Assembly: GCF_017311415.1 (NCBI RefSeq)
Contig: NZ_JAEKIS010000001.1
Coordinates: 248,001 to 312,000 of the forward strand
DNA length: 64,000 bases
Direction: 5' to 3'
Source: Salipiger abyssi
GTDB lineage: Bacteria > Pseudomonadota > Alphaproteobacteria > Rhodobacterales > Rhodobacteraceae
The notes beneath the pieces are model-generated. The model saw only the letters and a list, made by a program, of their open reading frames with translations, was not told where the DNA came from and did not search any database. Of this stretch, positions 24,995-35,687 are shown piece after piece. Each line of letters starts with the position of its first letter. The first letter of the stretch is position 1. The position numbers and the translations under genes are program-made.

Positions 24995-27508
24995 TCAGAG
25001 CGACCGCTCGATCTCCTCGCGTTCGAAAATCTCGATGACATCGTCGGGACGAATGTCATCGTAATTCTCGAAAGCCATGCCGCACTCCTGGCCCGATTGC
25101 ACCTCGGCAACCTCGTCCTTGAAGCGCTTGAGGGTTTTCAGCGTGCCCTCGTGGATCACCACATCGTCGCGCAGCAGGCGGACACCGGCGGAGCGGCGCG
25201 CCACACCTTCGGTAACCAGACAGCCGGCAACCTTGCCGACATTGGAGACCTTGAAGACCTCCTTGATCTGCGCATAGCCGATGAAGTTCTCACGGACCTC
25301 GTTCGACAACAAGCCAGACGCGGCGGCTTTCACATCGTCCACCAGATCGTAGATCACCGAATAGTAGCGGATCTCCACACCCTTCTGGTTGGCGGCGTTG
25401 CGCGCCGGCGCGTTGGCACGGACGTTGAAGCCGATCACCGGGCAGCCCGAGGCTTCGGCAAGGCCGATATCGGTCTCGGTGATGGCGCCCACGCCGTAGT
25501 GGATCACCCGCACGCGAACCTCGTCGTTGCCGACCTTCTCCAGCGCCTGGACAATGGCCTCGGCCGAGCCCTGCACGTCCGCCTTGACGACGACCGGCAG
25601 CTCAGAGACGTTCTCGTCTTCCTTGGCCTTCATCATCAGCTGCTCAAGGGTCGTCGCGGCACCGGCGGCGGCGCGCTTCTCCTTGGCGGCGTGTTCGCGG
25701 TACTCGGCGATCTCGCGGGCCTGCGCCTCGGTCTCGGTCACGTTGAGCACGTCGCCGGCTTCGGGCGTGCCATTGAGACCCAGAACCTCGACCGGCACCG
25801 ACGGGCCGGCTTCCTTGACCCGCTCACCCTTGTCGTTGATCAGCGCACGGACCTTGCCGTACTGCTCGCCCACGACAAAGATGTCGCCCTGCTTCAGCGT
25901 GCCGTTCTGCACGAGGACGGTGGCGACCGGGCCGCGGCCCACGTCGAGCTGTGCCTCGATCACGGCGCCTTCGGCGGCCCGGTTCGGGTTCGCCTTCAGC
26001 TCCAGCAGTTCGGCCTGCAACGCGATGGCATCGAGCAGCTCGTCGAGCCCCTGCCCGGTATGGGCCGACACTTCGACATCCTGCACCTCGCCCGACATCT
26101 GCTCCACCACCACTTCGTGCTGAAGCAGGTCGGTGCGCACCTTGGTCGGGTTGGCGCTCGGCTTGTCCACCTTGTTGATCGCGACGATCATCGGAACGCC
26201 GGCGGCTTTGGCGTGGTTGATGGCTTCGACGGTCTGCGGCATCACCGCGTCATCCGCCGCCACCACCAGCACGACGATATCCGTCACCTGAGCGCCGCGC
26301 GAGCGCATCGAGGTAAAGGCGGCGTGGCCGGGCGTGTCGAGGAAGGTCAGCACGTCGCCGCCCTTCGTCGTCACCTGATAGGCGCCAATATGCTGGGTGA
26401 TCCCGCCGGCCTCGCCGGAGGTCACATTGGCCTGACGGATCTTGTCGAGCAGCGAGGTCTTGCCGTGGTCGACATGGCCCATGATCGTGATGACCGGCGG
26501 GCGCGGCTGAAGATCTTCCGGCTTGTCGTCGACGGTCTTGATGACGTCCTCGACATCGGCATCGGAGACGCGGGTCACGCGGTGGCCGAATTCCTCGATG
26601 ATCAGTTCCGCGGTGTCGGCGTCGATGGTCTGGTTCTGCGTCGCCATGATGCCGTTCTGCATCAGCGACTTGACCACATCCGCCACACGCTCGGCCATAC
26701 GGTTGGCAAGCTCGGCGACGGTGATCGCCTCGGGCAGCTGGACGTCGCGCACGACCTTCTCGCGCTGCTGCTGGCCGCCCATCGCCTTCTGACGCGCACG
26801 CTCCTGCTTGCGCTTCATCGCAGCCATGGATTTCTGCCGTCCGCCCTCGCCGCCGAGCGCCTGGTTCAGCGTCAGCTTGCCGGAGCGGCGGTTGCCGTCG
26901 TCGCGACCACGGGTCGAGCGACCGCGCTCTTCGCGCTCGCGTTCGGATTTGCGCTGCGGCTGTGCCGCTTTGGCTGCACCGGCACCACCGCCCGCCGGGC
27001 CGCGCGCCTGTGCGGCGGCAGCCGGATCGGCCTTGGGTGCGGCAGCGGCGGCCTCGGCCTTCTTGGCGGCCTCGGCGGCGTCGCGGGCCTTCTGCGCTTC
27101 TTCCTCGGCTTTCGCCTTGGCGCGCTCTTCGGCCTCGCGCTGTTCGCGCTCTTTCTGTTCCTTCTCGGCGCGCTGGCGCGCACGCTCTTCGGCGCGGGCC
27201 TTTTCCTCGGCCTCGCGCTGCGCCTGTTCCTCGGCCTCGCGGGCCTTGGCGGCCTGCAACGCCTTGAGCCGGCGCTCCATCTCGGCATCGGAAATCCCGG
27301 CCGGACGCTTGCCGCCAGATCCGCCCAGAGCGCTGCCGCCCGCGCCCTTGCCGCCACCGGCACCGGGTTTGGGAACCACAACGCGCTTGCGCTTGGTTTC
27401 CACCACGACGTTCTTGGTGCGGCCATGGCTGAAGCTCTGCTTCACAGATCCCGAACGGGGACCGCCACCACGAACACCCAGAGTCTTTTTGCCGTCGTTA
27501 TCGCTCAT
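24995..27508 (-). CDS. infB: Translation initiation factor IF-2
   Basis: An 837-residue GTPase that brings initiator tRNA to the 30S subunit. The N-terminal 250 residues are a low-complexity, highly charged linker rich in Ala, Glu, Lys and Arg. The G domain starts near residue 343 with [12 protein letters not shown] and continues with DTPGHAAF and NKVDKP, followed by the beta-barrel and C-terminal tRNA-binding domains. It is last in the minus-strand rimP-nusA-ylxR-infB operon, nine bases after ylxR. Here infB is not followed by rbfA, which ends the operon in many bacteria. Confidence 0.97.
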   Translation of the reverse strand: MSDNDGKKTLGVRGGGPRSGSVKQSFSHGRTKNVVVETKRKRVVVPKPGAGGGKGAGGSALGGSGGKRPAGISDAEMERRLKALQAAKAREAEEQAQREAEEKARAEERARQRAEKEQKEREQREAEERAKAKAEEEAQKARDAAEAAKKAEAAAAAPKADPAAAAQARGPAGGGAGAAKAAQPQRKSEREREERGRSTRGRDDGNRRSGKLTLNQALGGEGGRQKSMAAMKRKQERARQKAMGGQQQREKVVRDVQLPEAITVAELANRMAERVADVVKSLMQNGIMATQNQTIDADTAELIIEEFGHRVTRVSDADVEDVIKTVDDKPEDLQPRPPVITIMGHVDHGKTSLLDKIRQANVTSGEAGGITQHIGAYQVTTKGGDVLTFLDTPGHAAFTSMRSRGAQVTDIVVLVVAADDAVMPQTVEAINHAKAAGVPMIVAINKVDKPSANPTKVRTDLLQHEVVVEQMSGEVQDVEVSAHTGQGLDELLDAIALQAELLELKANPNRAAEGAVIEAQLDVGRGPVATVLVQNGTLKQGDIFVVGEQYGKVRALINDKGERVKEAGPSVPVEVLGLNGTPEAGDVLNVTETEAQAREIAEYREHAAKEKRAAAGAATTLEQLMMKAKEDENVSELPVVVKADVQGSAEAIVQALEKVGNDEVRVRVIHYGVGAITETDIGLAEASGCPVIGFNVRANAPARNAANQKGVEIRYYSVIYDLVDDVKAAASGLLSNEVRENFIGYAQIKEVFKVSNVGKVAGCLVTEGVARRSAGVRLLRDDVVIHEGTLKTLKRFKDEVAEVQSGQECGMAFENYDDIRPDDVIEIFEREEIERSL

Positions 27509-27517
27509 TCAGCTCTC

Positions 27518-28189
27518 TTATCCTTTCCGGCGGCCCCTACCGCCCCCGGCGGCTTTCGCCGCCCCGGTGGCCCCTGCCACCGACGTCGCATCGGCCCTTC
27601 CGACGCGCAGGCCCTTCAGTCTTTGGGCCTCCTCTACAACACGTTTGGTGAGTCCACCAGCGCCAAGCGCCGCATGTATCACCTTTTCCCGTCCAAAGGC
27701 CAGACCCAGCTCGTCCGCCGTGAGCCAGCCGATATAGCTGCCCCATTGCGGCGTGGACAATTTCGACTTGCCGCGCCCGGATCCGTCCTCGGCCTGGATC
27801 AGCACATCCGCATCCTCGCGGCCCAGCCAATCCTTGACCTTTTCATAGCCCGCCACCGCACCGCCCGACTTGCGGGCGAGGCTGATAAGCTCGACCACAC
27901 GCCGCGCCAGCATCCGCTCGATCAGCCCGGGCAGATCGTCGGGCACCGTCACAGGCTGTTTCGCCGCCCGGGCGAACAGCCCCTTGGCGGCGGCCTTTTC
28001 CAGCGCCGCGCGATCCGAGGCCACCCAGATGCCCCGGCCCGGCAGCTTGCCCGCCAGATCCGGCACCACCTGGTTCTCGGGCCCGATCACGAAACGGATC
28101 AGGCCGGAGGCCGGCTGACTCTCGCCCGTGGCGATGCAGCGCCGCTCCGGCCCGTCGGCCCGGTCTTTGTCCTGGCCGCCCCTGCTCAT
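27518..28189 (-). CDS. YlxR-type RNA-binding protein with L7Ae-like domain
   Basis: A 223-residue protein between nusA and infB, as is usual. Residues 10-90 are the YlxR (DUF448) fold (RCIATGESQPASGLIRFVIG, PGRGIWV). Residues 100-200 resemble the ribosomal L7Ae-like domain (VVELISLARKSGGAVAGYEKV). It probably binds RNA and may modulate transcription or ribosome function. The ATG at 28189 is four bases past the nusA stop. A longer in-frame start would lie inside nusA, so I rejected it. Confidence 0.9.
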   Translation of the reverse strand: MSRGGQDKDRADGPERRCIATGESQPASGLIRFVIGPENQVVPDLAGKLPGRGIWVASDRAALEKAAAKGLFARAAKQPVTVPDDLPGLIERMLARRVVELISLARKSGGAVAGYEKVKDWLGREDADVLIQAEDGSGRGKSKLSTPQWGSYIGWLTADELGLAFGREKVIHAALGAGGLTKRVVEEAQRLKGLRVGRADATSVAGATGAAKAAGGGRGRRKG

Positions 28190-28193
28190 GCGC

Positions 28194-29822
28194 TCAGACC
28201 TCTTCCCCGGTCTCTTCCGCGTCACCGTCTTCGTCGGCCTCGTCTTCGGCCTCCGCTTCGAGATCGGCGGGATCGACCCAGCCAAGAAGGACACGCGCGG
28301 TCATGATCAGGTTCTGAGCCTCGGCAAGATCCACATCGAACTTTTCGAGAAGACCGTCGTCCTTGACACGTTCGCCATCGACCGTGGTCCAGCCGCCGGC
28401 CAGTTCCCAGTCGGCGCAGGTGGCGAAATCTTCCAGCGTCTTCACGCCGTCTTCTGCCAGTGCCTCTACCATTTGGGGAGTGAGCCCCTCGAAGTCAACC
28501 AGGCTGTCCTCGACACCCAGCTCGCGGGCATGTTCCAGCGCCTTGCGGGCCTGCTCTTCGAGGAATTCGCGGGCGCGGGTCTGAAGCTCCTGCGCTGTGC
28601 CCTCGTCGACGCCGTCGATCACCAGCAGCTCGTCGAGCTCGACATAGGCGACCTCTTCGAGATTGGTGAAGCCCTCGGCCACGAGAAGCTGGGCAAAGAA
28701 CTCGTCGAGATCCAGCGTATCCATGAAGAGCTTGGTGCGCTCCTCGAATTCCTTCTGGCGGCGCTGGCTCTCTTCTTCCTCGGTCATGATGTCGATATCG
28801 AGACCGGTGAGCTGCGAGGCCAGGCGCACGTTCTGGCCACGACGGCCGATGGCCAGCGACAGCTGCTCGTCCGGCACCACGACCTCGATGCGCTCGGCAT
28901 CCTCGTCGAGCACCACCTTGGAGACCTCGGCGGGCTGAAGCGCGTTCACCAGGAAGGTCGGCATATCCTCGTTCCACGGGATGATGTCGATCTTTTCGCC
29001 CTGAAGCTCGTTCACGACCGCCTGCACGCGCGAGCCGCGCATACCGACGCAGGCGCCCACCGGGTCGATGGAACCGTCATAGGAGACCACGCCGATCTTG
29101 GCGCGCGAGCCCGGATCGCGGGCCACGGCCTTGATCTCGATGATGCCGTCGTAGATCTCCGGCACTTCCATCTTGAAGAGCTCGGCCATGAATTCCGGCG
29201 CGGTGCGCGACAGGAAGATCTGCGGGCCACGGGCCTCGCGGCGCACGTCCTTGATGTAGCAGCGGATGCGGTCGCCGGGGCGATAGCTCTCGCGGCCGAT
29301 CTTCTCGTTGCGGCGCAGGATCGCCTCGCCACGGCCCACATCGACGATGACGTTGCCGTATTCCTCGCGCTTGACGGTGCCGTTGATGATGGTGCCGTTG
29401 CGGTCCTTGAACTCGTCGTACTGACGATCACGCTCGGCCTCGCGGACCTTTTGCAGGATCACCTGCTTGGCCGATTGCGCGGCGATGCGGCCCATATCGA
29501 CCGGCGGCACCTCTTCGATGAACTGGTCGCCCACCTTGGGATCGGCCATGTACTGCTTGGCCTGCTGCACGGTCATCTCGGCCTGGTAGTTCTCCAGCTC
29601 CTCGTCCTCGACCACGGTGCGCACCCGGGTAAAGGTCGCCCGTCCGGTCTTGCGGTCGATCTTGACGCGGATGTCCATCTCGGAGCCGTAGCGCGATTTC
29701 GCCGCGCGCGAGAGCGACTCTTCCATCGCCTCGATCACGAGAGCGGGGTCGATCATCTTCTCGCGGGCCACCGCCTCGGCGGTCTGCAAAAGCTCAAGCT
29801 GGTTGGCAGAGGTGATTGCCAT
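28194..29822 (-). CDS. nusA: Transcription termination/antitermination factor NusA
   Basis: A 542-residue RNA polymerase-associated factor that controls pausing, termination and antitermination. The order is an N-terminal RNAP-binding domain, S1 (about 130-200, [17 protein letters not shown]), two KH domains ([23 protein letters not shown]) and C-terminal acidic repeats, ending in a very acidic tail. The start is the ATG at 29822 with an AGGAG-like site inside the rimP end. It lies seven bases after rimP. NusA commonly controls its own operon through leader terminators, relevant to the hairpin at 30439. Confidence 0.97.
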   Translation of the reverse strand: MAITSANQLELLQTAEAVAREKMIDPALVIEAMEESLSRAAKSRYGSEMDIRVKIDRKTGRATFTRVRTVVEDEELENYQAEMTVQQAKQYMADPKVGDQFIEEVPPVDMGRIAAQSAKQVILQKVREAERDRQYDEFKDRNGTIINGTVKREEYGNVIVDVGRGEAILRRNEKIGRESYRPGDRIRCYIKDVRREARGPQIFLSRTAPEFMAELFKMEVPEIYDGIIEIKAVARDPGSRAKIGVVSYDGSIDPVGACVGMRGSRVQAVVNELQGEKIDIIPWNEDMPTFLVNALQPAEVSKVVLDEDAERIEVVVPDEQLSLAIGRRGQNVRLASQLTGLDIDIMTEEEESQRRQKEFEERTKLFMDTLDLDEFFAQLLVAEGFTNLEEVAYVELDELLVIDGVDEGTAQELQTRAREFLEEQARKALEHARELGVEDSLVDFEGLTPQMVEALAEDGVKTLEDFATCADWELAGGWTTVDGERVKDDGLLEKFDVDLAEAQNLIMTARVLLGWVDPADLEAEAEDEADEDGDAEETGEEV

Positions 29823-29829
29823 TGTTGTT

Positions 29830-30414
29830 TTACTCCTCCTGAGCGGCCGCGTCGTCGGCCTGGATTTCATCGTATTGGGTTTCGTCCACGGGCTTGGCCT
29901 TGCGGGCGCGCAGCATGTCGCGGATCAGGTCGTCGGTGAGGATCAGCTTGGCATCGCTGAGCCAGTCGAATTGCAGGCCGATGGTCTGTTCCTCGCCGCC
30001 CTCTTCGATATTGAGCAGCACCTCGCCGCCCTCGACCCCGGCGAGAACGCCGCGCCAGCGCTTGCGGCCGTCGATCATCTCCTGGGTCTCGATCTTGACC
30101 TCATAGCCCTCGAAGGTCTCGAAATCCTTCAGCCGGGTCAGCGGCCGGTCGATGCCGGGGCTGGAGACCTCCAGCGTGTAGGTGTCGAGAATCGGATCCT
30201 CGACATCGAGAATGGCGGAGACCGCGGTGGAGATCTCGGCGCATTCGTCGACCTCGATCCCACCCTCGGGGCGTTCGGCCATGATTTGCAGCGTCGAGGT
30301 CTTGCCGCCCATCAGCCGGATGCGCACGAGCTCGAATCCCATGTCTTCGATGACGGGGGTGACGATCTCGGCGAGGCGCCGGTCGATGGCGGATTTTGCG
30401 ATCAGGTCGGTCAT
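29830..30414 (-). CDS. rimP: Ribosome maturation factor RimP
   Basis: A 194-residue factor for 30S assembly. Conserved RimP stretches are visible: [48 protein letters not shown] and [17 protein letters not shown] took the ATG at 30414 as start because similarity begins there. The frame stays open for 35 more codons upstream through the leader hairpin, which should not be coding. First gene of the rimP-nusA-ylxR-infB operon. Confidence 0.95.
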   Translation of the reverse strand: MTDLIAKSAIDRRLAEIVTPVIEDMGFELVRIRLMGGKTSTLQIMAERPEGGIEVDECAEISTAVSAILDVEDPILDTYTLEVSSPGIDRPLTRLKDFETFEGYEVKIETQEMIDGRKRWRGVLAGVEGGEVLLNIEEGGEEQTIGLQFDWLSDAKLILTDDLIRDMLRARKAKPVDETQYDEIQADDAAAQEE

Positions 30415-30428
30415 GTGTCCGGGTCCGA

Positions 30429-30562
30429 TGCGTGAAACAAAAAAACGGGCGCGCGGCCCGTCGATCTTTCCCGGTGGAACCTCGGAGAAGACCCCGACGC
30501 GCCGCTGTTGAAGGGGCATATACGCCTCGCGATTCGATTCCGCAAGAGGGGCGTTTCACGCA
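30429..30562 (-). promoter_or_regulatory. Structured leader of the rimP-nusA-infB operon
   Basis: Upstream of rimP on the minus strand, TGCGTGAAAC (complement of 30553-30562) and GTTTCACGCA (complement of 30429-30438) are perfect 10-bp complements about 114 bases apart. They enclose the intrinsic terminator at 30439-30461. Pairing would close a leader domain; the distal arm directly follows the terminator's T-run, so the two structures may compete. This points to attenuation control of the operon, by analogy with NusA autoregulation in other bacteria. Confidence 0.5.
30439..30461 (-). terminator. Intrinsic terminator in the rimP leader (attenuator)
   Basis: On the minus strand: ACGGGC-CGCGC-GCCCGT followed by an unbroken T run (seven T in all), ending 25 bases before the rimP ATG. 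It is a well-formed terminator placed ahead of an essential operon, so it must be read through in a regulated or partial way. Confidence 0.7.
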
Positions 30563-30669
30563 CCGGGACCGACACCCGGCAACAGACTGCTCTGGACTTC
30601 ATGCTTCGTTATCTTTTGGGCGTTTAGGCTGCGCTCCCGAAAGCTCTGTCAACAAGGAAACTGTCTCTC

Positions 30670-32814
30670 ATGCGCGCCACTATCCCCATCCGAACCGCGA
30701 TTCTGACCGTCGTCGGCCTGGCGGGTGCGGTCATGATCGGCCTCGTCATCGCGATGCAGCATGTGAAGGACAGGCGCGACACCATCGACGGCAATGTCCG
30801 GCAGGCGGAAAGCCTGGCCGATATCGTGACCGACATGGACATCGCGTTTCTCGAGGCACGACGCGCCGAGAAGGATTTTCTCCTGCGGCTCGAGGACCGG
30901 TATGTCGACCGCCACGCAGCGGCACTGTCGGACCTGTTCGACGATGCCGACCAGCTACATGGCCTGATGCAACGCAACGGCATGACAGAGCTGCTGCCGG
31001 TTCTCGAAACCGCAACCGCCAAGATGCAGGCCTATCAGGAGCGGTTCACCGCTCTGGTGGCCAGCAACCGCCGGCTCGGGCTCGACGAGGAAAGCGGCCT
31101 GCAAGGCGAGCTGCGCCGCGCCGTGCACGAGGTCGAAACCGCGCTGAATGCCATCGGCATGCCGGACATGCAGGTCAAGATGCTGATGATGCGCCGGCAC
31201 GAGAAGGATTTCATCATGCGCGGCGATCCGAAATATCTCGACCGCCTCAATGCCCGGGTCGAGGAATTTCAGGCGTTTCCCGCCAGCTATTTCACCTCCG
31301 CGACCCAGCGACGCGAGATTGACGGGTTGCTGACCACCTATCAGCAGGCCTTTGCGATGTTTGTCGAGGAACGCCTCGCCGAAGGCGCGATCCGCGAAGA
31401 GCTTTCCAGGCTCTATCAGGAAACAGAGCCTCTTCTGTACGAACTGCAAAGCAGCGCCATCGCCAATGCCGAGGCGACCCGGGAGGCGGGAAACGCCGCG
31501 ACCGCGCGCGCGCAGGCCACCGCACTGACCTCGGCCGCCGCAGGCATCGCGCTCTTTCTCTTCCTCGCAATTGCGCTGTCGATGGTGATCTCCCGGCCCC
31601 TGCGCGCCATCCAGATCGCGCTGGAAAAGATGCGCGCCGGAGATTTCTCCTCGCGCATCGCCGGATCGCGCATCGCCGAAACCGCCGCCATCGGCGCGGC
31701 GGTGGATCGGTTTCGCCAGGAGCTCGCGTCCAAAGCCTCGCTCGATCAGTCCATTTCCGAGGTGATCCGCGCCTGTGCCGAGGGCAATTTCTCCAAGCGG
31801 CTTCCGGAACCGGAAGAGGGCAGCGGCGCCTCAGAGCTGGTGCATGGCGTCAACGCCATCGGCGCCGCTGCCGAAAAGGGGCTCGGCGATATCCGCAATG
31901 TGCTCGACGCGCTGGCCGATGGCGACCTGACCGTCACCATGGCCAAGGGGCAAAAGGGCGTGTTCGAGGAGATCTCGCGCTCCATCGACGGGCTGGTGGG
32001 CAATCTTACCGATACGGTGCAACAACTCTCAGAGAGCTGCGGCATGCTTAACGCCACCGCCACCGAGATCACCGCCGCCTCGGGCGCGGTGTCGCGGCGC
32101 AGCCAGAACTCCGCCGCCTCGCTGGAGGAAAGCGCCGCCGCGCTGCAACTGCTCACCGAACAGGTCAAGGAGACCGCCCATCGCGCCCAAGGCGCAGAGC
32201 AGTCGCTGGGCACGGCGCGCACCCGCGCCGACGAGACCCGCAGCGTCGCCGAAAGCGCGCTGGACGCGATCAAGCGGATCGAGGAGTCCTCCGCCTCCAT
32301 CAGCCGCATCACCGGTCTGATCGACGATGTCGCCTTTCAGACCAACCTGCTTGCGCTCAATGCCGGGGTCGAGGCCGCCCGCGCGGGCGAGGCCGGGCGT
32401 GGCTTTGCCATCGTAGCACAAGAGGTGCGCGGTCTGGCGCAGCGGGCCACCGATGCCGCCAGCGAGATCAACAGCGTCATCAAGAGCAGCAACGTTCATG
32501 TCAGCGAGGGGGTGGAGCTGGTCTCTGCCTCTTCCGCCTCGCTGAAAGCGATTCAGGAGACGGTCGAGCAGTTCGTGGAACAGGTTTCCTACATCTCCAC
32601 CACCTCGGAGGAACAGTCCAGCAACGTCCACCAGATCAACACGGCGGTCGGCGCCATCGACAAGGATGTCCAGCAGAACGCCGCCGCGCTGCACGATATG
32701 GAGACGGTCAGCCGCAAGCTGCGGAGCGAGGCCGACATGCTGGTCGGCGTCGTGGGCAAATTCCGGCTGCCGGGACAGGGCGCGCAAACCGCGATGCATA
32801 TGGCGGCGGAATGA
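30670..32814 (+). CDS. Methyl-accepting chemotaxis protein with HBM-type sensor
   Basis: A 714-residue receptor. Membrane helices lie at about 9-30 and 286-308. The periplasmic part has two repeats with the helical bimodular (HBM) signature: [11 protein letters not shown] near 65 and [16 protein letters not shown] near 175. Two HAMP-like modules (308-440) lead to the signalling domain, with the hairpin tip [20 protein letters not shown]. There is no C-terminal CheR-docking pentapeptide. HBM domains in characterised receptors bind organic acids; the ligand here is unknown. No che genes are nearby, so it works with a cluster elsewhere. Confidence 0.93.
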   Translation: MRATIPIRTAILTVVGLAGAVMIGLVIAMQHVKDRRDTIDGNVRQAESLADIVTDMDIAFLEARRAEKDFLLRLEDRYVDRHAAALSDLFDDADQLHGLMQRNGMTELLPVLETATAKMQAYQERFTALVASNRRLGLDEESGLQGELRRAVHEVETALNAIGMPDMQVKMLMMRRHEKDFIMRGDPKYLDRLNARVEEFQAFPASYFTSATQRREIDGLLTTYQQAFAMFVEERLAEGAIREELSRLYQETEPLLYELQSSAIANAEATREAGNAATARAQATALTSAAAGIALFLFLAIALSMVISRPLRAIQIALEKMRAGDFSSRIAGSRIAETAAIGAAVDRFRQELASKASLDQSISEVIRACAEGNFSKRLPEPEEGSGASELVHGVNAIGAAAEKGLGDIRNVLDALADGDLTVTMAKGQKGVFEEISRSIDGLVGNLTDTVQQLSESCGMLNATATEITAASGAVSRRSQNSAASLEESAAALQLLTEQVKETAHRAQGAEQSLGTARTRADETRSVAESALDAIKRIEESSASISRITGLIDDVAFQTNLLALNAGVEAARAGEAGRGFAIVAQEVRGLAQRATDAASEINSVIKSSNVHVSEGVELVSASSASLKAIQETVEQFVEQVSYISTTSEEQSSNVHQINTAVGAIDKDVQQNAAALHDMETVSRKLRSEADMLVGVVGKFRLPGQGAQTAMHMAAE

Positions 32815-33025
32815 GGCGAAGCTTAGGGTGCCGGCGATCTGGCGGGGCGCACCCGGTGGCCGCGGCGCAGTCGCGATGCCCTGCGAAAGGCCCGCGGCGG
32901 AGATCACCGGGATAACGGGGGCTCTGCGGCCCAGTGCCATGTTTGCGACCGTGCCCACGCTCTCCCCGGAAACCAATTTCCGACCCCGCGCGGGAGGCTT
33001 CGGCCCATCACGCAAAAGGCATGCG

Positions 33026-33054
33026 TTGCCGAGGCCCGGGCGGCCCGCTATAGG
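33026..33054 (+). promoter_or_regulatory. Candidate dapD promoter
   Basis: TTGCCG (33026-33031), a 17-base spacer and TATAGG (33049-33054), 31 bases before the dapD start and followed by GAGGAG. The 271 bases between the chemoreceptor and dapD hold no other feature I can support. Confidence 0.5.
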
Positions 33055-33085
33055 GCTTGAAACCGGATCGCACGAGGAGACGCTC

Positions 33086-33913
<828 letters not shown>

Positions 33914-34012
33914 TCCGCAGCGCCTCCCGCGCCGCCCGAGCGGTGGCGCGGGAACCGCTCCGCCCCTCCCGCCGTTGGGTTGCGACGACAGCAATTTCAC
34001 AGCGGGGGCGGC

Positions 34013-34258
34013 ATGGGCCTGGGACTTCTTGCATCCATCATCGTCGGCGGGCTTGCCGGCTGGATCGCCAGCATGATCATGAAGGCCGATACCGGTCTTC
34101 TGCTGAATATCGTGCTGGGCATTGTCGGCGCCGTGGTGCTGAACGCGCTGCTCTCGCTGCTGGGCATCTACGCCGCCAATAGCTGGATTCCGCAGCTCGT
34201 GGTCGGCACCGCCGGCGCCAGCCTGCTGATCTGGGCCGCCCGCCGGATGCGCCGCTAA
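34013..34258 (+). CDS. GlsB/YeaQ/YmgE-family small membrane protein
   Basis: An 81-residue protein with three hydrophobic helices (GLLASIIVGGLAGWIASMIM, LLLNIVLGIVGAVVLNALL, PQLVVGTAGASLLIWAARR). Its glycine-rich pattern is that of the 'transglycosylase-associated' GlsB/YeaQ family, despite the family name not an enzyme. It probably belongs to the envelope stress response, but its role is unknown. GCGGGGG precedes the ATG. The exchanger gene begins three bases after its stop. Confidence 0.85.
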   Translation: MGLGLLASIIVGGLAGWIASMIMKADTGLLLNIVLGIVGAVVLNALLSLLGIYAANSWIPQLVVGTAGASLLIWAARRMRR

Positions 34259-34261
34259 AAC

Positions 34262-35293
34262 GTGATCCAGGAGCTTTCCCTTCCGCTCCTGCTGGGGCTC
34301 TTTGCCCTGGCGGGCGCGCTGGTCGTTGCGGCCTCGATCCGGGCGACGGCGCTGGCCGATGTGATCGCCGACCGCACGCGGCTAGGCGAGGCGCTGGCCG
34401 GCGGCGTGCTGCTCGGTGGCGCGACCTCGCTCTCGGGGGTCGTGGTCTCGGTGACCGGCGCGGCGGGGGGCGATGCCAGCTTTGCCGTCTCCAACGCGGT
34501 GGGCGGTATCGCGGCGCAGACGCTGTTCCTCGCCATCGCCGACCTGCTGCACCGCAACGCCAATCTCGAACATGCCGCCGCCGAGCCCGCCAACCTGTTT
34601 CAGGCGGTCATGCTGCTCATCCTGCTGAGCCTGCCCGTTGCCGCCATGGCCGGGCCGGATATCGCCTTTGCCGGCGTGCACCCGGTCTCGATCGTGATGT
34701 TTCTGGCCTATCTCTCGGGGGTGAAGCTCTCGGCGGAGGTCGGCAGGCGCCCGATGTGGCGCCCGGTCGAGACCCGCGACACACGGCGCGACGAGCCCGA
34801 CGCCGAAAACGCCCCCGGCGCGCCGGTATTGCGTCCGGCGCTGATCTTTGCCGCGCTGGTGGCGCTGATGGGACTCGCGGGCTGGGTCATCAGCCAGATC
34901 GGCAGCACTTTCATCACGCGTTTCGGCCTGACCTCAAGCCTCGTCGGCGCGCTGATCACGGCGGTGATCACCTCGCTGCCCGAACTGGTGACCACGCTGG
35001 TGGCCGTACGCCGCGGCGCGCTGCAACTCGCCGTGGGCGGGATCATCGGCGGCAACACCTTCGACACGCTGTTCCTGGTTTTCTCGGATATCGCCTATCG
35101 TGACGGCTCGATCTTTCAGGCGGTGGGCATGACCGATCTCTACTGGCTGGCCACGGGCATGCTGATGACCGCGATCCTGCTCGGCGGGCTGATCCTGCGG
35201 CAGCGCCGGGGCCCGGCACGGATCGGCATCGAAAGCGTGCTGATGATGGCGGTCTATGGCTGCGCGGTGGCGGTGGAGCTCTTTGCCGGCTGA
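34262..35293 (+). CDS. CaCA-superfamily cation exchanger (Na+/Ca2+ antiporter-like)
   Basis: A 343-residue polytopic membrane protein with about ten helices in two halves around a charged loop (residues 160-200). The second alpha repeat is canonical (TSLPELVTTLVAVRRGA then GGIIGGNTFDTLF). The first is degenerate (TSLSGVVVSVTGAAGGDASF), lacking the P-E pair whose Glu normally binds the ion. It starts with GTG. It may therefore be an exchanger with altered ion coupling or a different substrate. It is co-oriented and almost continuous with the GlsB-like gene. Confidence 0.8.
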   Translation: MIQELSLPLLLGLFALAGALVVAASIRATALADVIADRTRLGEALAGGVLLGGATSLSGVVVSVTGAAGGDASFAVSNAVGGIAAQTLFLAIADLLHRNANLEHAAAEPANLFQAVMLLILLSLPVAAMAGPDIAFAGVHPVSIVMFLAYLSGVKLSAEVGRRPMWRPVETRDTRRDEPDAENAPGAPVLRPALIFAALVALMGLAGWVISQIGSTFITRFGLTSSLVGALITAVITSLPELVTTLVAVRRGALQLAVGGIIGGNTFDTLFLVFSDIAYRDGSIFQAVGMTDLYWLATGMLMTAILLGGLILRQRRGPARIGIESVLMMAVYGCAVAVELFAG

Positions 35294-35354
35294 GCGGGGC
35301 TTGACAGCGCACGCGCCCTGCCGCATCCCGCCCGCAATCGCGGGAGACACGGCC

Positions 35355-35687
35355 ATGGCGGCAAAGAAACCATCCAGACAGCGCGTCTACACCCTGTTGG
35401 TCGAAGTCGGCCGCAAGGCGGGCGACGGGCTGCCCGAAGGCGCCACCGGCGCGGCGCTGATGTGCTATGCCAGCGGCGTCGACGAGGCCGAAGCGGTGCG
35501 CGAGACCGTGGCGATCCTGAAACAGGCAGAGCTGTCGCCGCTCGACGTGACCGGCTACGGCACCGAGGAAGAGCGCCGCGCCCAGGGCCACGAGATCGAG
35601 GCGGACGAGCAGGAACTCATGGCGCGCGCGCTTGAGGAAAACTCGGTGATCGTGGCGCAGATCACGCCGTTCTTCAACGAAGACTAG
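35355..35687 (+). CDS. Conserved hypothetical protein, 110 residues
   Basis: A small soluble acidic protein (RQRVYTLLVEVGRKAGDGLP, EGATGAALMCYASGVDEAEA, EENSVIVAQITPFF). No signal, membrane segment or catalytic motif is visible, and I do not recognise the family. The alternating pattern suggests a compact alpha/beta fold. Its codon use matches neighbours, supporting a real gene. The ATG at 35355 gives the shortest sensible protein. Its TAG overlaps the TAG of the convergent hydrolase gene (CTAG at 35684-35687). Confidence 0.7.
   Translation: MAAKKPSRQRVYTLLVEVGRKAGDGLPEGATGAALMCYASGVDEAEAVRETVAILKQAELSPLDVTGYGTEEERRAQGHEIEADEQELMARALEENSVIVAQITPFFNED

Noticed and set aside
30415-30519. 35-codon in-frame extension of rimP into the leader
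   Set aside because: It runs through the leader terminator and has no RimP similarity. The ATG at 30414 starts the conserved domain. Chance openness in GC-rich DNA explains it.
30415-30669. tRNA gene upstream of rimP, as in E. coli (metY)
   Set aside because: No cloverleaf, T-loop motif or CCA end is seen in the interval.
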